From Pontibacter oryzae (lineage in GTDB: Bacteria; Bacteroidota; Bacteroidia; Cytophagales; Hymenobacteraceae): DNA of 64,000 nucleotides. The stretch covers positions 434,001 through 498,000 of the forward strand of contig NZ_QWGE01000003.1 in the NCBI RefSeq assembly GCF_003576375.1. The letters are read 5' to 3'. Below, in pieces: positions 33,651 through 42,857 of this stretch (position 1 is the first letter of the stretch; every line of letters begins with the position of its first letter). A program made the position numbers and the translations under genes. Below the pieces are notes generated by a model. That model worked only from the letters and a program-made list of their open reading frames with translations, made no database searches and had not been told where the DNA came from.

Positions 33651-34925
33651 TTAGTAAGCAAAAAGTGGATACTCCTGCATCCAGTTGTTAATGTCGTTGC
33701 GCACTGCGCTGATTTTGCTATCGTTGTCATTGTTTGTCAGCACGTCATCTATGTACCCTACAATGCGATCCATGTCCTGCTCTTTGAGGCCACGGGTAGT
33801 GATTGCAGCAGTACCCACACGCATCCCTGATGTAACGAACGGTGACTTATCATCGAACGGCACCATGTTTTTATTAATTGTAATATCGGCTTTAACCAGT
33901 GTATTCTCAGCCAGCTTTCCTGTAATTCCTTTTGATCGCAGGTCAATTAACATCATGTGGTTGTCTGTACCTCCGGAGATGATGTTATAGCCACGCTCTA
34001 AGAAGGACTTCGCCATAGCCTGTGCGTTTTGCTGCACCTGCTTCACATAGCCAAGGTAGTCATCTGAAAGTGCTTCGAAGTATGCTACAGCTTTTGCTGC
34101 GATTACGTGCTCCAATGGACCGCCCTGCGTTCCTGGGAATACGGCACCATCCAGCACAGAAGACATCATACGAGTTTCGCCTTTTGGAGTTTTAAGGCCG
34201 AATGGGTTCTCGAAGTCTTTACCCATCATAATCATACCGCCTCGTGGGCCGCGCAGTGTTTTGTGCGTTGTGGTCGTTACGATATGGCAATGCTCAAAAG
34301 GGTTATTCAGCAGGCCACGCGCAATAAGGCCAGAAGGGTGAGAGATATCAGCTAGCAACAGGGCACCCACCTCATCGGCAGCTTGGCGCAGCTTTTTATA
34401 ATCCCAGTCACGGCTATAGGCAGACGCACCGCAAATGATAAGCTTTGGCTTTTCGCGCCGAGCCGCTTCTACTACTTTGTCAAAATCGATCAGGCCGGTT
34501 TCCTGCTCCACGCCATAAAACGTAGGGCTGTAAAGTTTACCCGAAAAGTTAACCGGTGAACCGTGCGTTAAGTGCCCGCCATGCGAAAGATCGAAACCCA
34601 GGATTTTATCGCCGGGGTTTAGCACGGCCAGCATTACAGCAGAGTTTGCCTGCGCACCAGAGTGCGGCTGTACGTTTACCCATTCTACTCCAAACAGCTC
34701 CTTTGCACGGTCAATGGCCAGCTGCTCTGATTGGTCTACTATTTCGCAGCCGCCATAGTAGCGCTTGCCTGGCAGGCCTTCGGCATACTTGTTTGTCATA
34801 ACGCTGCCCATAGCTTGCATTACCTGCTCCGAAACAAAGTTCTCAGAGGCAATCAGTTCAATACCATGTGTCTGGCGTGCTTTTTCTTTCGCAATCAGGT
34901 CAAATATCGCTGTATCTTTTTGCAT
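33651..34925 (-). CDS. glyA: Serine hydroxymethyltransferase
   Basis: 424 residues. This PLP enzyme interconverts serine and glycine while loading tetrahydrofolate with a one-carbon unit. Seen are the [10 protein letters not shown] start, the Lys-bearing active site [17 protein letters not shown], and [15 protein letters not shown] insertions. The product is nearly full family length. A TAATTTTG -7 box lies 28 nt before the ATG. First gene of the glyA-tatC-rpiB block. Confidence 0.97.
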   Translation of the reverse strand: MQKDTAIFDLIAKEKARQTHGIELIASENFVSEQVMQAMGSVMTNKYAEGLPGKRYYGGCEIVDQSEQLAIDRAKELFGVEWVNVQPHSGAQANSAVMLAVLNPGDKILGFDLSHGGHLTHGSPVNFSGKLYSPTFYGVEQETGLIDFDKVVEAARREKPKLIICGASAYSRDWDYKKLRQAADEVGALLLADISHPSGLIARGLLNNPFEHCHIVTTTTHKTLRGPRGGMIMMGKDFENPFGLKTPKGETRMMSSVLDGAVFPGTQGGPLEHVIAAKAVAYFEALSDDYLGYVKQVQQNAQAMAKSFLERGYNIISGGTDNHMMLIDLRSKGITGKLAENTLVKADITINKNMVPFDDKSPFVTSGMRVGTAAITTRGLKEQDMDRIVGYIDDVLTNNDNDSKISAVRNDINNWMQEYPLFAY

Positions 34926-34952
34926 CGGTTGGGGTTAGGTTTAGTAAGCGTT

Positions 34953-34960
34953 CAAAATTA
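34953..34960 (-). promoter_or_regulatory. -7 box (TAATTTTG) of glyA-tatC-rpiB
   Basis: A perfect TAnnTTTG on the minus strand with a predicted leader of about 24 nt. Confidence 0.55.
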
Positions 34961-35036
34961 AAGTATGCGCCGGAATAAACCAATGTTTCAGAAGTTTATA
35001 TACGGGGCTCATGCCGCCGCCAGATTTACCCGCTTC

Positions 35037-35044
35037 TATATTTG
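35037..35044 (+). promoter_or_regulatory. -7 box (TATATTTG) facing a perfect hairpin
   Basis: TATATTTGCA on the plus strand with no gene downstream on that strand; the predicted start is a few nt before the 22-bp hairpin at 35058-35105. It may drive a short RNA or be a chance match. Confidence 0.35.
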
Positions 35045-35057
35045 CACCACTTCTTGG

Positions 35058-35105
35058 CTATACTTTTAAGGCCCGGCGCAGAAGCGCCGGGCCTTAAAAG
35101 TATAG
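35058..35105. repeat. Perfect 22-bp hairpin capped by TATACTT
   Basis: Left arm 35058-35079, loop AGAA, right arm 35084-35105; all 22 base pairs match. Both outer ends are the TATACTT heptamer in inverted orientation, with an AAGGCCCGGCGC core. It lies 12 nt beyond the stop codon of the giant T9SS gene. The core is followed by A residues rather than T in both directions, so it is not a canonical Rho-independent terminator, although it may still stop transcription. Confidence 0.85.
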
Positions 35106-35117
35106 AGTGCCCTAAGG

Positions 35118-38100
35118 TTACTGCTTAAGCACCTTTACCTGGTATACTTGTCCGTTTATAGTTACCGTCAGCACATACATGCCTTTGGTTAGCTTGTCGT
35201 ACACCGGCAGTTGCACTTCGTTTTTGCCTGGCAGCAGCGCTATCTCTTTGGTGTATACTTTTCTACCGGAGATGCTGTGCAGGTTCAGCGCCGCTTCGCC
35301 TGCTACCTCGGAAGTTACATATACTTTTGAGTTGTAATTGATTGGGTTTGGAGCTACAAGCAGCTGCGTTACTAACTTTGGTGCCTGATATGTTACAGAA
35401 ACCACTTTGCTGTAAGCCGATGTGCCATCCAGGTCAACTTGCTTCAGACGATAGTAGCGCGTACCGCTCTCCTGGCCCAGTGCGTGCGTAAACTCATAGG
35501 TTGTGCGGACGCTGCTGTTGGTTTGCTTGCTGGCTACCTCTCCAACTTTGTTAAAACCGGCTATGCCGTCCATCGACATTTCTATATCAAAATGAGAGTT
35601 ATTCTCTTCGGAGGCAGTAACCCATGTTAACACGGTGTTCCCACCCTGCAACGTTGCCTTAAATGAGGCCAGCTCAACCGGAAGCGGTGTATTGGTGGAG
35701 TTACCTGTTACAGACACTACCCTTGCGGAGGCATTTGTGGCTGTGTGCACAATGCTACCTGTATGGTAATCCTCATCCAGCGGTTTATACTTTACATAAA
35801 TTGTGGTAGGAGCCAAGGTGCCGTCTCCATTCGGGTTCGGAATGACAAGGTTACCTGACGAAATATAGCCACTGCTTTCGCTGAGCGAGATCATGAAATT
35901 ACCTCTTGCAGGTGCTGCAATTGTGATATCACTTTCTAGGTTGGTTGCGCTCACAGTATACGTCTGCACACTAGACTCTTCGCCTACAGTTGCCTCGAAT
36001 TGCGCTAACGAGGATCTGCTAACTGTAATAACCGGAACAATCACTGTGAAGGTCTGGCTGCTAGTGGCAGGCGGCCCCTCTAACGTGTATACCTTAACTT
36101 TACCTGTACCTGCACCTTTTGGCACTACAACAGTCAGTTCCAAGCCATCTTCAGATTCCTCAAACTGCGATGTCGAGAATCCGTTTCCGAACTCTACCTT
36201 TCCTACATCTCTTAGGTTAACGCCAGAGATAACAAATGTAGAACCGATTTTACCTTCTGTCGGATTCAAGCTATCGATGATCGGGCTGGTAACTACAAAG
36301 TCATTGGTGCTGGTTGCGGTGCCACCAGCTGTAGTCAGGGTTATTTTGCCCGTTCTGGAGCCGGATGGCACAACCGCCGTTACCGTGTTGTAATTAACGT
36401 TGCTAAAGGATGCCGGCACACCGTTAAACTGCACAGATTGTGTACCTGTAATTGCCACACCGGTAATAGTAATAGTAGTTCCAAATGGCCCTTCTGTAGC
36501 GGTAAAGCTCGTGATCTCCGGTATAACCTTGTAAGTATAACCCGCGCTTGTGCCGCTTGGCGTAGTTACGGTTACAGCTCCTGTTCGGGCATTATTTGGC
36601 ACATTTACAGTAAACGACTTCAACGGAATGCCATTAACGTCAGTCCCTGCATCTGTAAGCGTTATGCCTGTTAATAGCACGTTCACTGAACCGGCAAACC
36701 GGATGTTTGTAATGTCATCGAAGTACCTGCCGGTAACTGTAACCTGCTCGCCTACCTTGCTTCCTGCCGTTGGCGTAATGGATGTGATAACTGGGCGCAG
36801 CACTGTAAACGTTACACTATTACTAACACCGCTTGGAGTCTCAACGGTAACACTGCCAGTTCCAGAGGATGCGCCTATAGGCACTGTAAATCTGATTTGC
36901 TCGTCATTGTCAAACGTAAATTCAGAATCGTTAAGTACTTTGCCATTTACTGTCAGCTTAAAGGCATCCTGGAAATACTGGCCGGCAACTATAATTTCTG
37001 TAATGCCTACCTGCCCTTGGTTCGGGGTCAGCGAAGCTATGACCGGTTTAAGCACTGTAAATGTTGGGCTGTTTCCGGTACCGCTCGGGGTTGTTACGGC
37101 AATTGGGCCGGTTTTGGCTCCTGCAGGCACCACAACCGTTATTGTGGTATCATTTACTACAGTAAAATCCCCACCGCTTACAATCACATCATCCGAGTTA
37201 TTGCCTGTATCACCCAGGAAAACAAGGCTGGTAGCGCTGTTAAAATACTTTCCGCCAATAGTTACAGTCGTAATATTCACACGCCCCTCTGTAGGGTCCA
37301 GTGTAAGTGGCTTCGGAGCAAGCACGGTAAATACCTCGCTCTCACCTGCGCCACTCAGCGAGGTTACCACAATGCTGCCGGTTACTGCACCGGTAGGCAC
37401 GTTTACCGTAAAGGACTTCAACGGAATGCCGTCACCATCAGTGCCGGCGTCGGCTGGCGTGATTGTGCTAACATCAATTGCTTCTGCTCCTATAAACTCT
37501 ATTTTCTCTACATCCTGGAAATAACGCCCTGTGATAGTAACAGCATCCCCAACACGCCCTTCATTTATACTTATAGCTGTAACCTCAGGAGCCAGCGTTT
37601 TAAAGGTTTCGATGCTTTGCCCGGTGCCGCTTGGTGTGGTTACTGATATGGTATTGATGTTCTGGTTAAGTATGGCTTTAGGCACATAGGCCAGGATTTT
37701 GGTATCTTCCTCTCCCGGAACTGGCGTAAATGAAGCTGTTATAGTGCCAAACCTCACTTCGGTTGCGCCGCTAAAGTATTGGCCTACTATAGTAACCTCT
37801 GTATTATAATAACCTTCTTTGATATTATCGACTTGGTTACCCACATAGAAATCCGCGATCTCCGGCGACAGCACTTTAAAGGTAAATGGATTGCTGCTCG
37901 CCGTGCCGCTTGCGGTTGTTACCTCTACCACGCCTTCTCCGGCATTTGCCGGAGGGTAAGCCGTAATCTGTGTATCGCTGTCTACGATAAAGCTGGTGGC
38001 TGCATTTCCGTTAAAGGCAACGCTGCTCGCACCTGTCAGGAATTGGCCAGTGATCGTTACGGCATCGCCTACATAGCCTTCCGTTTTATCCAGGGCAGTT

Positions 38101-40937
38101 ATTATCGGCGCAGGCACTTCAAAGTCGTCGGTGCTGGTGGCCGTGCCGGCTGCGTTTGTAACTGTTACTTTACCAATAGCTGCATCTGCTGGCACAATGG
38201 CCGTAATGCTGTTCCCGTCTGGGGCCACTGTGAAAGAAGTGGCATCGATACCGTTAAACTGCACTGCCGTGATAACGGTGAAGTTTGCGCCGTTGATAGT
38301 AACCTCCGTACCCACAGCGCCGCTGAGCGGGGTAAAGTCTGTGATTTCGGGAGCAAGTATAACCGTGAACTCGTCTGCGCTTGTATCGCTACCATTGGCA
38401 CCGGATACCGTGATGGTTCCTGTAGTAGCATCTGCCGGCACGTTTACCACCACCTCCGACTCAGAAGCAGATACCGGAGCAATTGCTGCGCTTGCTCCAA
38501 AGGTTACGGCATCGATCTGGCTAAGTAACTTTCCGGTTATGGTTACCGTGGTGCCAATCGTTCCGGAAGCAGGAGTGAAGCCAGTTATCAGCGGTGTGGT
38601 AAGCACGGTAAAGTCTTCTGTGCTCGAGCCTATGCCTGCCGCATTCTCAACTGACACAACACCCGTTAGCGCACCGGAAACCAGCGAAGCTGTTATCTCT
38701 GTATCGCTAACAAAGATAAAGTCAACCTCTACTCCGCCTACCTTCACGCTGGTAGCGCCCGTGAAGTTTATGCCTGTTATTGTAAAGCTATCGCCAACAC
38801 GGCCTTCTGTTACTGCAAGAGTAATGTTATCAGGCTGGTATACTACTGTCAGGTCTTCCGGGCTTGTAACTGTGCCTGCAGGGGTAGTTACGCTGAAAGC
38901 GCCAGTGGTTGCCCCGGTTGGCACGGCTATCTCGAAGCTTTGCGTGCCATTAGGGTTTGCATTTAGGGTAACACCAGAAACATCTGCCGTTACTCCATCA
39001 AAGAATGTCACGTCTGTCAGCCCGCCCAAATTTTGGCCTGTTATAGTTATGATGCCTGTCTCTTTCTGAAATGTAGGGTCGAAACTGATTATTTTTGGTG
39101 TGGCATCAACCACAAACTCACTTGGCGTAAGGGCACTGGTTGTGCCGGTGCCGGCATCGTTTGTCAGTGAAAGCTCACCGGTTACCGCCCCGATAGGCAC
39201 AACCACTGTAATCTCTGTATCGGTTACTGATGCGGCAGTTACTGTCAGGTCATCGGCCCCGCCATCGCCGGAAGCGCCTAAGAAGGTTACATTGGTTACT
39301 CCTGTAAAGCTAGTTCCGGTTAGTGTGATTATATCGCCGGGGCGCGCCGTTTCGGTAAAACTGGCAATAACCGGGGTTTGGTATACTACAAAGGCCTCTG
39401 CGCTTGTAGCGGTTCCGCCTGGTGTGGTCACACTGACGGTGCCTGTTACAGCTCCTTCCGGCACTGTCACTTCGAAGGTTTTAGTACCGTCGCCATTATC
39501 GGTAAGAGCCACTCCTGTCACATCCACTGTAACATTATTGGCAAAGGTAACTGTGGTTATACCTTCCAGGTTGCGGCCGGTAATGCTCACGTTTGTACCG
39601 GTAGCTGCACCCAATGTGGCTAGGCCAGCCTCAGGCGAGAAGGCCACAAACTCCGGTGCGGGTATTACTGTGAACGCATTGGTGCTTGTAGCGGTGCCAT
39701 TTGCGCTCGTAACCTTTATTTTGCCGGTTTTGGCGCTTGCCGGCACACTTATGCTTAGTTGCGTATCGCTGGCGCCAGGGGCCGCCACGGCAACATCTAC
39801 ATCATCCGTATTATCGCCATCGGCACCCAGAAAAGTCACTTTAGTAACGCTCGACAAGCCAGTACCCGACAGGGTTATACTTGCATTAACCGGTGCGGCT
39901 GTTGGGTTAAAAGCTGGGGTGTTCAATTTTGGGGCCGAAACTGTAAAGTTTGCCACGCTTGTGCCTGTTCCGGCGGGAGTAGTAACAGAAATTTTACCTG
40001 TGGTAGCACCTAAAGGCACTATAGCCTTTAATTGTGTATCCGTAACAGAGCCACTGACAATGGTAGCAGACACACCATTAAAGCTAACGTTGGTAGCCCC
40101 TGCAAAATATTGGCCGTTGATGGTAACCTGTGTTCCTGCGGCACCAAGGTTTGGTGTGAATTTAGTGGTAACAACTGGTGGCGCCATCGTAAATTCATTA
40201 GCGCTTTCAGCGGTGCCCTCTGGCGTGGCGATTGCTATTTTTCCTGTTGGAGCGCCTGCCGGAACCTTTGCTACTAGCTCTGTGCCCGTGTTAGAAACGA
40301 TAGTACCTACCACTCCGCCAAAATATACATCTGTTGCTCCAGTAAAGCCACTGCCTTTTATAGTTACCGATGTATCGAAGCTACCTTCTCCTGGAGAAAA
40401 TGAATAGATTTCGGGAGCTACGGCAATTTTAACGGCATCCAGCAGGAGGTTTGCATCATTCCTTTGCGTCATCGCGAAACGTACGCGTTGCGTACCCGAT
40501 GGCAAAGTATAGGTGTGCCGGGTTTCCTCGTTTTTGCTTTGGTCTGTAATAGTACCCAGCGTTATAAAGTCATCGTCACTCGCTGACGAAGATGATTCTA
40601 CAACCATAGCAGTAGAATAGCTAGACCTGGCGGAGGTAGCTTTCAGAGTAAATCTTAAACGAGCTTCTACTGTAAGCTTTTTAAAAGCCAACTCAACTGT
40701 AGAGCCAGTAGCTTTAAACTGCGCTGACCCGCCAAAAGTGCTTGGGCTGAGTTCTGCACCATCAGCACTTAGGTTCGTTGCTGTAATGCCAGCCTCTGCA
40801 TTTTTTGCCCAAGGCCCATCGAAGGTAGCTATCGCAGGCGTAGGTGTTTGTGCGCTGACCCCGAAGGCTAAAGACAGAAGTATAAAGAATGATAGCAGAA
40901 ACCGTCGAATAAAATAAAGGCTGTAATTTTGTGTCAT
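35118..40937 (-). CDS. Giant IPT/TIG-repeat surface protein with T9SS sorting domain
   Basis: 1939 residues from the ATG at 40937, which gives a signal peptide ending ...FGVSA-Q (an in-frame upstream ATG at 41000 is less likely). After a carbohydrate-binding-like N-terminal domain of about 150 residues come 17 tandem IPT/TIG modules, by my count, of about 80-95 residues, each starting near P-x-I-x-x-x-x-P-x-x-G and containing V-T-I-x-G-x-x-F-x-x-A-x-x-V-x-F-x-G. An Ig-like segment (ITVSRSSLAQFEATVGEES), an FN3-like module (LPVELASFKATLQGG) and a T9SS type A tail (ending YQVKVLKQ) follow. Inferred role: a surface adhesin. No catalytic domain is seen. Confidence 0.93.
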   Translation of the reverse strand: MTQNYSLYFIRRFLLSFFILLSLAFGVSAQTPTPAIATFDGPWAKNAEAGITATNLSADGAELSPSTFGGSAQFKATGSTVELAFKKLTVEARLRFTLKATSARSSYSTAMVVESSSSASDDDFITLGTITDQSKNEETRHTYTLPSGTQRVRFAMTQRNDANLLLDAVKIAVAPEIYSFSPGEGSFDTSVTIKGSGFTGATDVYFGGVVGTIVSNTGTELVAKVPAGAPTGKIAIATPEGTAESANEFTMAPPVVTTKFTPNLGAAGTQVTINGQYFAGATNVSFNGVSATIVSGSVTDTQLKAIVPLGATTGKISVTTPAGTGTSVANFTVSAPKLNTPAFNPTAAPVNASITLSGTGLSSVTKVTFLGADGDNTDDVDVAVAAPGASDTQLSISVPASAKTGKIKVTSANGTATSTNAFTVIPAPEFVAFSPEAGLATLGAATGTNVSITGRNLEGITTVTFANNVTVDVTGVALTDNGDGTKTFEVTVPEGAVTGTVSVTTPGGTATSAEAFVVYQTPVIASFTETARPGDIITLTGTSFTGVTNVTFLGASGDGGADDLTVTAASVTDTEITVVVPIGAVTGELSLTNDAGTGTTSALTPSEFVVDATPKIISFDPTFQKETGIITITGQNLGGLTDVTFFDGVTADVSGVTLNANPNGTQSFEIAVPTGATTGAFSVTTPAGTVTSPEDLTVVYQPDNITLAVTEGRVGDSFTITGINFTGATSVKVGGVEVDFIFVSDTEITASLVSGALTGVVSVENAAGIGSSTEDFTVLTTPLITGFTPASGTIGTTVTITGKLLSQIDAVTFGASAAIAPVSASESEVVVNVPADATTGTITVSGANGSDTSADEFTVILAPEITDFTPLSGAVGTEVTINGANFTVITAVQFNGIDATSFTVAPDGNSITAIVPADAAIGKVTVTNAAGTATSTDDFEVPAPIITALDKTEGYVGDAVTITGQFLTGASSVAFNGNAATSFIVDSDTQITAYPPANAGEGVVEVTTASGTASSNPFTFKVLSPEIADFYVGNQVDNIKEGYYNTEVTIVGQYFSGATEVRFGTITASFTPVPGEEDTKILAYVPKAILNQNINTISVTTPSGTGQSIETFKTLAPEVTAISINEGRVGDAVTITGRYFQDVEKIEFIGAEAIDVSTITPADAGTDGDGIPLKSFTVNVPTGAVTGSIVVTSLSGAGESEVFTVLAPKPLTLDPTEGRVNITTVTIGGKYFNSATSLVFLGDTGNNSDDVIVSGGDFTVVNDTTITVVVPAGAKTGPIAVTTPSGTGNSPTFTVLKPVIASLTPNQGQVGITEIIVAGQYFQDAFKLTVNGKVLNDSEFTFDNDEQIRFTVPIGASSGTGSVTVETPSGVSNSVTFTVLRPVITSITPTAGSKVGEQVTVTGRYFDDITNIRFAGSVNVLLTGITLTDAGTDVNGIPLKSFTVNVPNNARTGAVTVTTPSGTSAGYTYKVIPEITSFTATEGPFGTTITITGVAITGTQSVQFNGVPASFSNVNYNTVTAVVPSGSRTGKITLTTAGGTATSTNDFVVTSPIIDSLNPTEGKIGSTFVISGVNLRDVGKVEFGNGFSTSQFEESEDGLELTVVVPKGAGTGKVKVYTLEGPPATSSQTFTVIVPVITVSRSSLAQFEATVGEESSVQTYTVSATNLESDITIAAPARGNFMISLSESSGYISSGNLVIPNPNGDGTLAPTTIYVKYKPLDEDYHTGSIVHTATNASARVVSVTGNSTNTPLPVELASFKATLQGGNTVLTWVTASEENNSHFDIEMSMDGIAGFNKVGEVASKQTNSSVRTTYEFTHALGQESGTRYYRLKQVDLDGTSAYSKVVSVTYQAPKLVTQLLVAPNPINYNSKVYVTSEVAGEAALNLHSISGRKVYTKEIALLPGKNEVQLPVYDKLTKGMYVLTVTINGQVYQVKVLKQ

Positions 40938-41243
40938 AGCTAAGTGCCTAGAATAAAAACAGGAATTTACTAGTAGTATATTATTTACAAATATCGTCAC
41001 AAAATAAGATAATTAATCTTTTATTCTCACAAATCGCTTAAACACTTTGGTTTATGCGCTTGCTCTACCTAGGTATAAGTATATTCTGGCATTTTAGATT
41101 TGACCTCTATTTTAAGTCCCCAGAAACCATAACACCACATAAACACTTAGCTAAAGCATATGTTAATGTTTATCCATCTATTGATATATTAAAAGTTATA
41201 TACAATTACCTAATGGATTAGGCCAAAACACTATCATTGGAAT

Positions 41244-41279
41244 ATTTATACTTAAAATACCTATGTTAAAAGTATAAAT
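41244..41279. repeat. Inverted pair of ATTTATACTT
   Basis: ATTTATACTT at 41244-41253 and AAGTATAAAT at 41270-41279 are perfect 10-bp inverted copies with a 16-nt spacer. The right arm overlaps a -7-like box at 41275-41282. Confidence 0.6.
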
Positions 41280-41282
41280 TTG
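41275..41282 (+). promoter_or_regulatory. -7-like box (TAAATTTG) without a downstream gene
   Basis: It matches TAnnTTTG followed by CATC but faces only a 9-codon ORF on the plus strand. It could produce RNA antisense to the phosphatase gene, or be chance. Confidence 0.3.
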
Positions 41283-41343
41283 CATCTCTATTGATAGTGT
41301 GCACCGATGTTAAAACGCAAAGGCTATAGCCTGTAATAAAGGT

Positions 41344-42039
41344 TTAGGTTTTACGTGCAATAGGGTAGGGCCTGTCAACGTTTGGCTGCACGAAAAGTTC
41401 TCGGGAGTCGAGGTCTAGAGCTACCAAGTTGCCATAAGCAGCATTTCTATAATAGACGCAGCCGGCATCCAGGTTAAGCTTTGGATCTCTATGCGACACA
41501 GCCTTTTTAATTGTGTGGAGTGCCGTGGGTGTGTGCCCGTGCAGCAGCGCTTTATTCTCTATTTTAGCCCAATCAACTTTGTAATTCCGGATGTTAAGCA
41601 TAGCGTCCTTGTCCGCAAAGATATCTCGTTGTTTAAAGTCGAAGCCGGCATGGACCAAACAAAAATCAGGCAGTTGCAGGTAATAAGGGAGGCTTTTCAA
41701 GAATTTCACGTACTTTTTAGGTAATTTTTCGAAGCTTTCTACCTCAAAGCTTTGCAGCACCAGTTTCTTTTCCGGCGGAGTAAGGTTTAGTGCTTTTTCG
41801 CCTTTCTTCACGGATTTTAGCAGCATTTCGTCGTGGTTGCCGCGTAGGCAGTGCACCTGGTACTCCTGGTGTTGCAGGTGAAGTATAAAATCAATAACGC
41901 CCCTGGAGTCAGGGCCTTTGTTCACAAGGTCGCCGAGCAAGTAAAGCTCATCGGTTTTCTGCAGCTTTAGCTGGTCTTGCACCAGCGCTTTAAATGTACG
42001 GGCACAGCCGTGGATATCGGTAAGGGCGTAGCGGGCCAT
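41344..42039 (-). CDS. Metallophosphoesterase (PPP-type protein phosphatase)
   Basis: 231 residues from the ATG at 42039; the longer frame start would be upstream of the -7 box. Metal ligands are clear: DIHG (D8, H10), GDLVNKGPDS (Asp and the GDxVxxGPxS motif), GNHDEM, then two late His residues (LVHAG and LLHGHTP). It resembles bacterial lambda-type serine/threonine phosphatases, with uncertain substrate. A TACCTTTG box lies about 36 nt upstream of the start. Confidence 0.88.
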   Translation of the reverse strand: MARYALTDIHGCARTFKALVQDQLKLQKTDELYLLGDLVNKGPDSRGVIDFILHLQHQEYQVHCLRGNHDEMLLKSVKKGEKALNLTPPEKKLVLQSFEVESFEKLPKKYVKFLKSLPYYLQLPDFCLVHAGFDFKQRDIFADKDAMLNIRNYKVDWAKIENKALLHGHTPTALHTIKKAVSHRDPKLNLDAGCVYYRNAAYGNLVALDLDSRELFVQPNVDRPYPIARKT

Positions 42040-42074
42040 GTGTAAGTAGATTGCGCTGCCGTTTGGGTGGCATG

Positions 42075-42082
42075 CAAAGGTA
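42075..42082 (-). promoter_or_regulatory. -7 box (TACCTTTG) of the phosphatase gene
   Basis: A perfect TAnnTTTG followed by CA; predicted leader of about 32 nt. It supports the short start at 42039. Confidence 0.55.
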
Positions 42083-42088
42083 GGACAT

Positions 42089-42122
42089 AAAAAAGCTAGC
42101 ACCTATTGTAGCAGGTGCTAGC
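42089..42122 (-). terminator. Terminator of the 42150-42389 gene
   Basis: GCTAGCACCT (42095-42104) pairs perfectly with AGGTGCTAGC (42113-42122), with an 8-nt loop and a U6 run on the minus strand. Confidence 0.9.
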
Positions 42123-42149
42123 CCTCATTAAAAATCGTGTCAGGAGCGA

Positions 42150-42389
42150 TCAGTTATACTTGTTGTTGTCGATCTCCGGCTTGTCGGTGTTGCGGTTCGG
42201 GTTGTTGGTCAGCGTGTTTTCGCCTGCTGCTGCATCCGGGCCGCTTGTATGCTTTTTCTTCAGCTGCTCATGCTCGGCGCGGGTCTGGTTCGGGTCTACG
42301 GGCTTTCCGCCTGCTGCCTTATCCTGGCCCTGATCTGTTGGTTTGCCTTTATTTTCTGAGCTTGGTTGTGTGTGCTTATATGATGGCAT
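42150..42389 (-). CDS. Small hydrophilic protein, possibly stress-related
   Basis: 79 residues, almost without hydrophobic residues, rich in Asn, Lys, Pro, Gly and Gln (for example DKAAGGKPVDPNQT and NTDKPEIDNN). It is predicted to be intrinsically disordered. No family is recognised. With the next gene and the SDR it forms a block of same-strand genes typical of general-stress loci in Bacteroidota. It ends in a strong terminator. Confidence 0.6.
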   Translation of the reverse strand: MPSYKHTQPSSENKGKPTDQGQDKAAGGKPVDPNQTRAEHEQLKKKHTSGPDAAAGENTLTNNPNRNTDKPEIDNNKYN

Positions 42390-42476
42390 AATTACCTCCT
42401 ATTTATACTTAGTTTAACATGATGGTGATGAGCAAGTGTACACTATACTTGCCCATTGCCATACTTTAACTCGTTT

Positions 42477-42776
42477 TTATGAACCGCGGCCCTCGTCTTC
42501 GGTGCGCATGTTATCTGGTGGCTGTATGCCATCGTCGGCATAGTCGTTTACGCCAGTGGCGCTTGGCCCTTCGGAGGCTGTATCGCTACCGTAGCCTTCT
42601 TTGCCGTCGCGGTTACCAAAGCCGCCGCGCTGGTGTTCGTTCTTGGGCGGGTTTGCGCCTGGTATAATATGCCCGGCGCGCATTTCCTGATTCCCGGTAT
42701 CTTCTTCAATCTCCCTGAAGCCTCTTTTTTCAGGTTTCTGATTCTTCAGTGTATGTTCTTCTTTATCTTCAGCCAT
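42477..42776 (-). CDS. Hydrophilic disordered protein
   Basis: 99 residues from the ATG at 42776 (an upstream in-frame start adds 17 residues with a Cys). The sequence is very rich in Glu, Gly, Asn and Lys, with patches such as REIEEDTGNQEM and GGFGNRDGKEGYGSD. No secondary-structure-forming stretch or known domain is obvious. Its neighbours suggest a desiccation or osmotic-stress context, which is inference only. Confidence 0.6.
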   Translation of the reverse strand: MAEDKEEHTLKNQKPEKRGFREIEEDTGNQEMRAGHIIPGANPPKNEHQRGGFGNRDGKEGYGSDTASEGPSATGVNDYADDGIQPPDNMRTEDEGRGS

Positions 42777-42857
42777 ATTGCATTCTTTTAAGTGATTTGG
42801 CGCCGCGTACTTTAGCAGCGCTTGCAAGTAGTTTTACTCTTTTTAGTTGCCTTAGGT

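Larger units (their letters stand above)
40938..41343. other. 406-bp AT-rich intergenic region
   Basis: No ORF of credible length. It holds three copies of the TATACTT/AAGTATA heptamer, two of them inverted at 41244-41279 (10-bp perfect arms ATTTATACTT/AAGTATAAAT), and a TAAATTTG box on the plus strand. No promoter consensus for the leftward giant gene was found. Confidence 0.7.

Noticed and set aside
35058..35105. Calling the 22-bp hairpin a normal Rho-independent terminator
   Set aside because: The GC core is followed by A residues in both directions, not by a T-run.
39100..40407. Long open frames on the plus strand opposite the giant gene (for example 435 codons)
   Set aside because: They lie antisense to tandem IPT/TIG repeats, have no signal, domain or promoter, and follow the repeated Thr/Val/Gly codon pattern of the sense strand.
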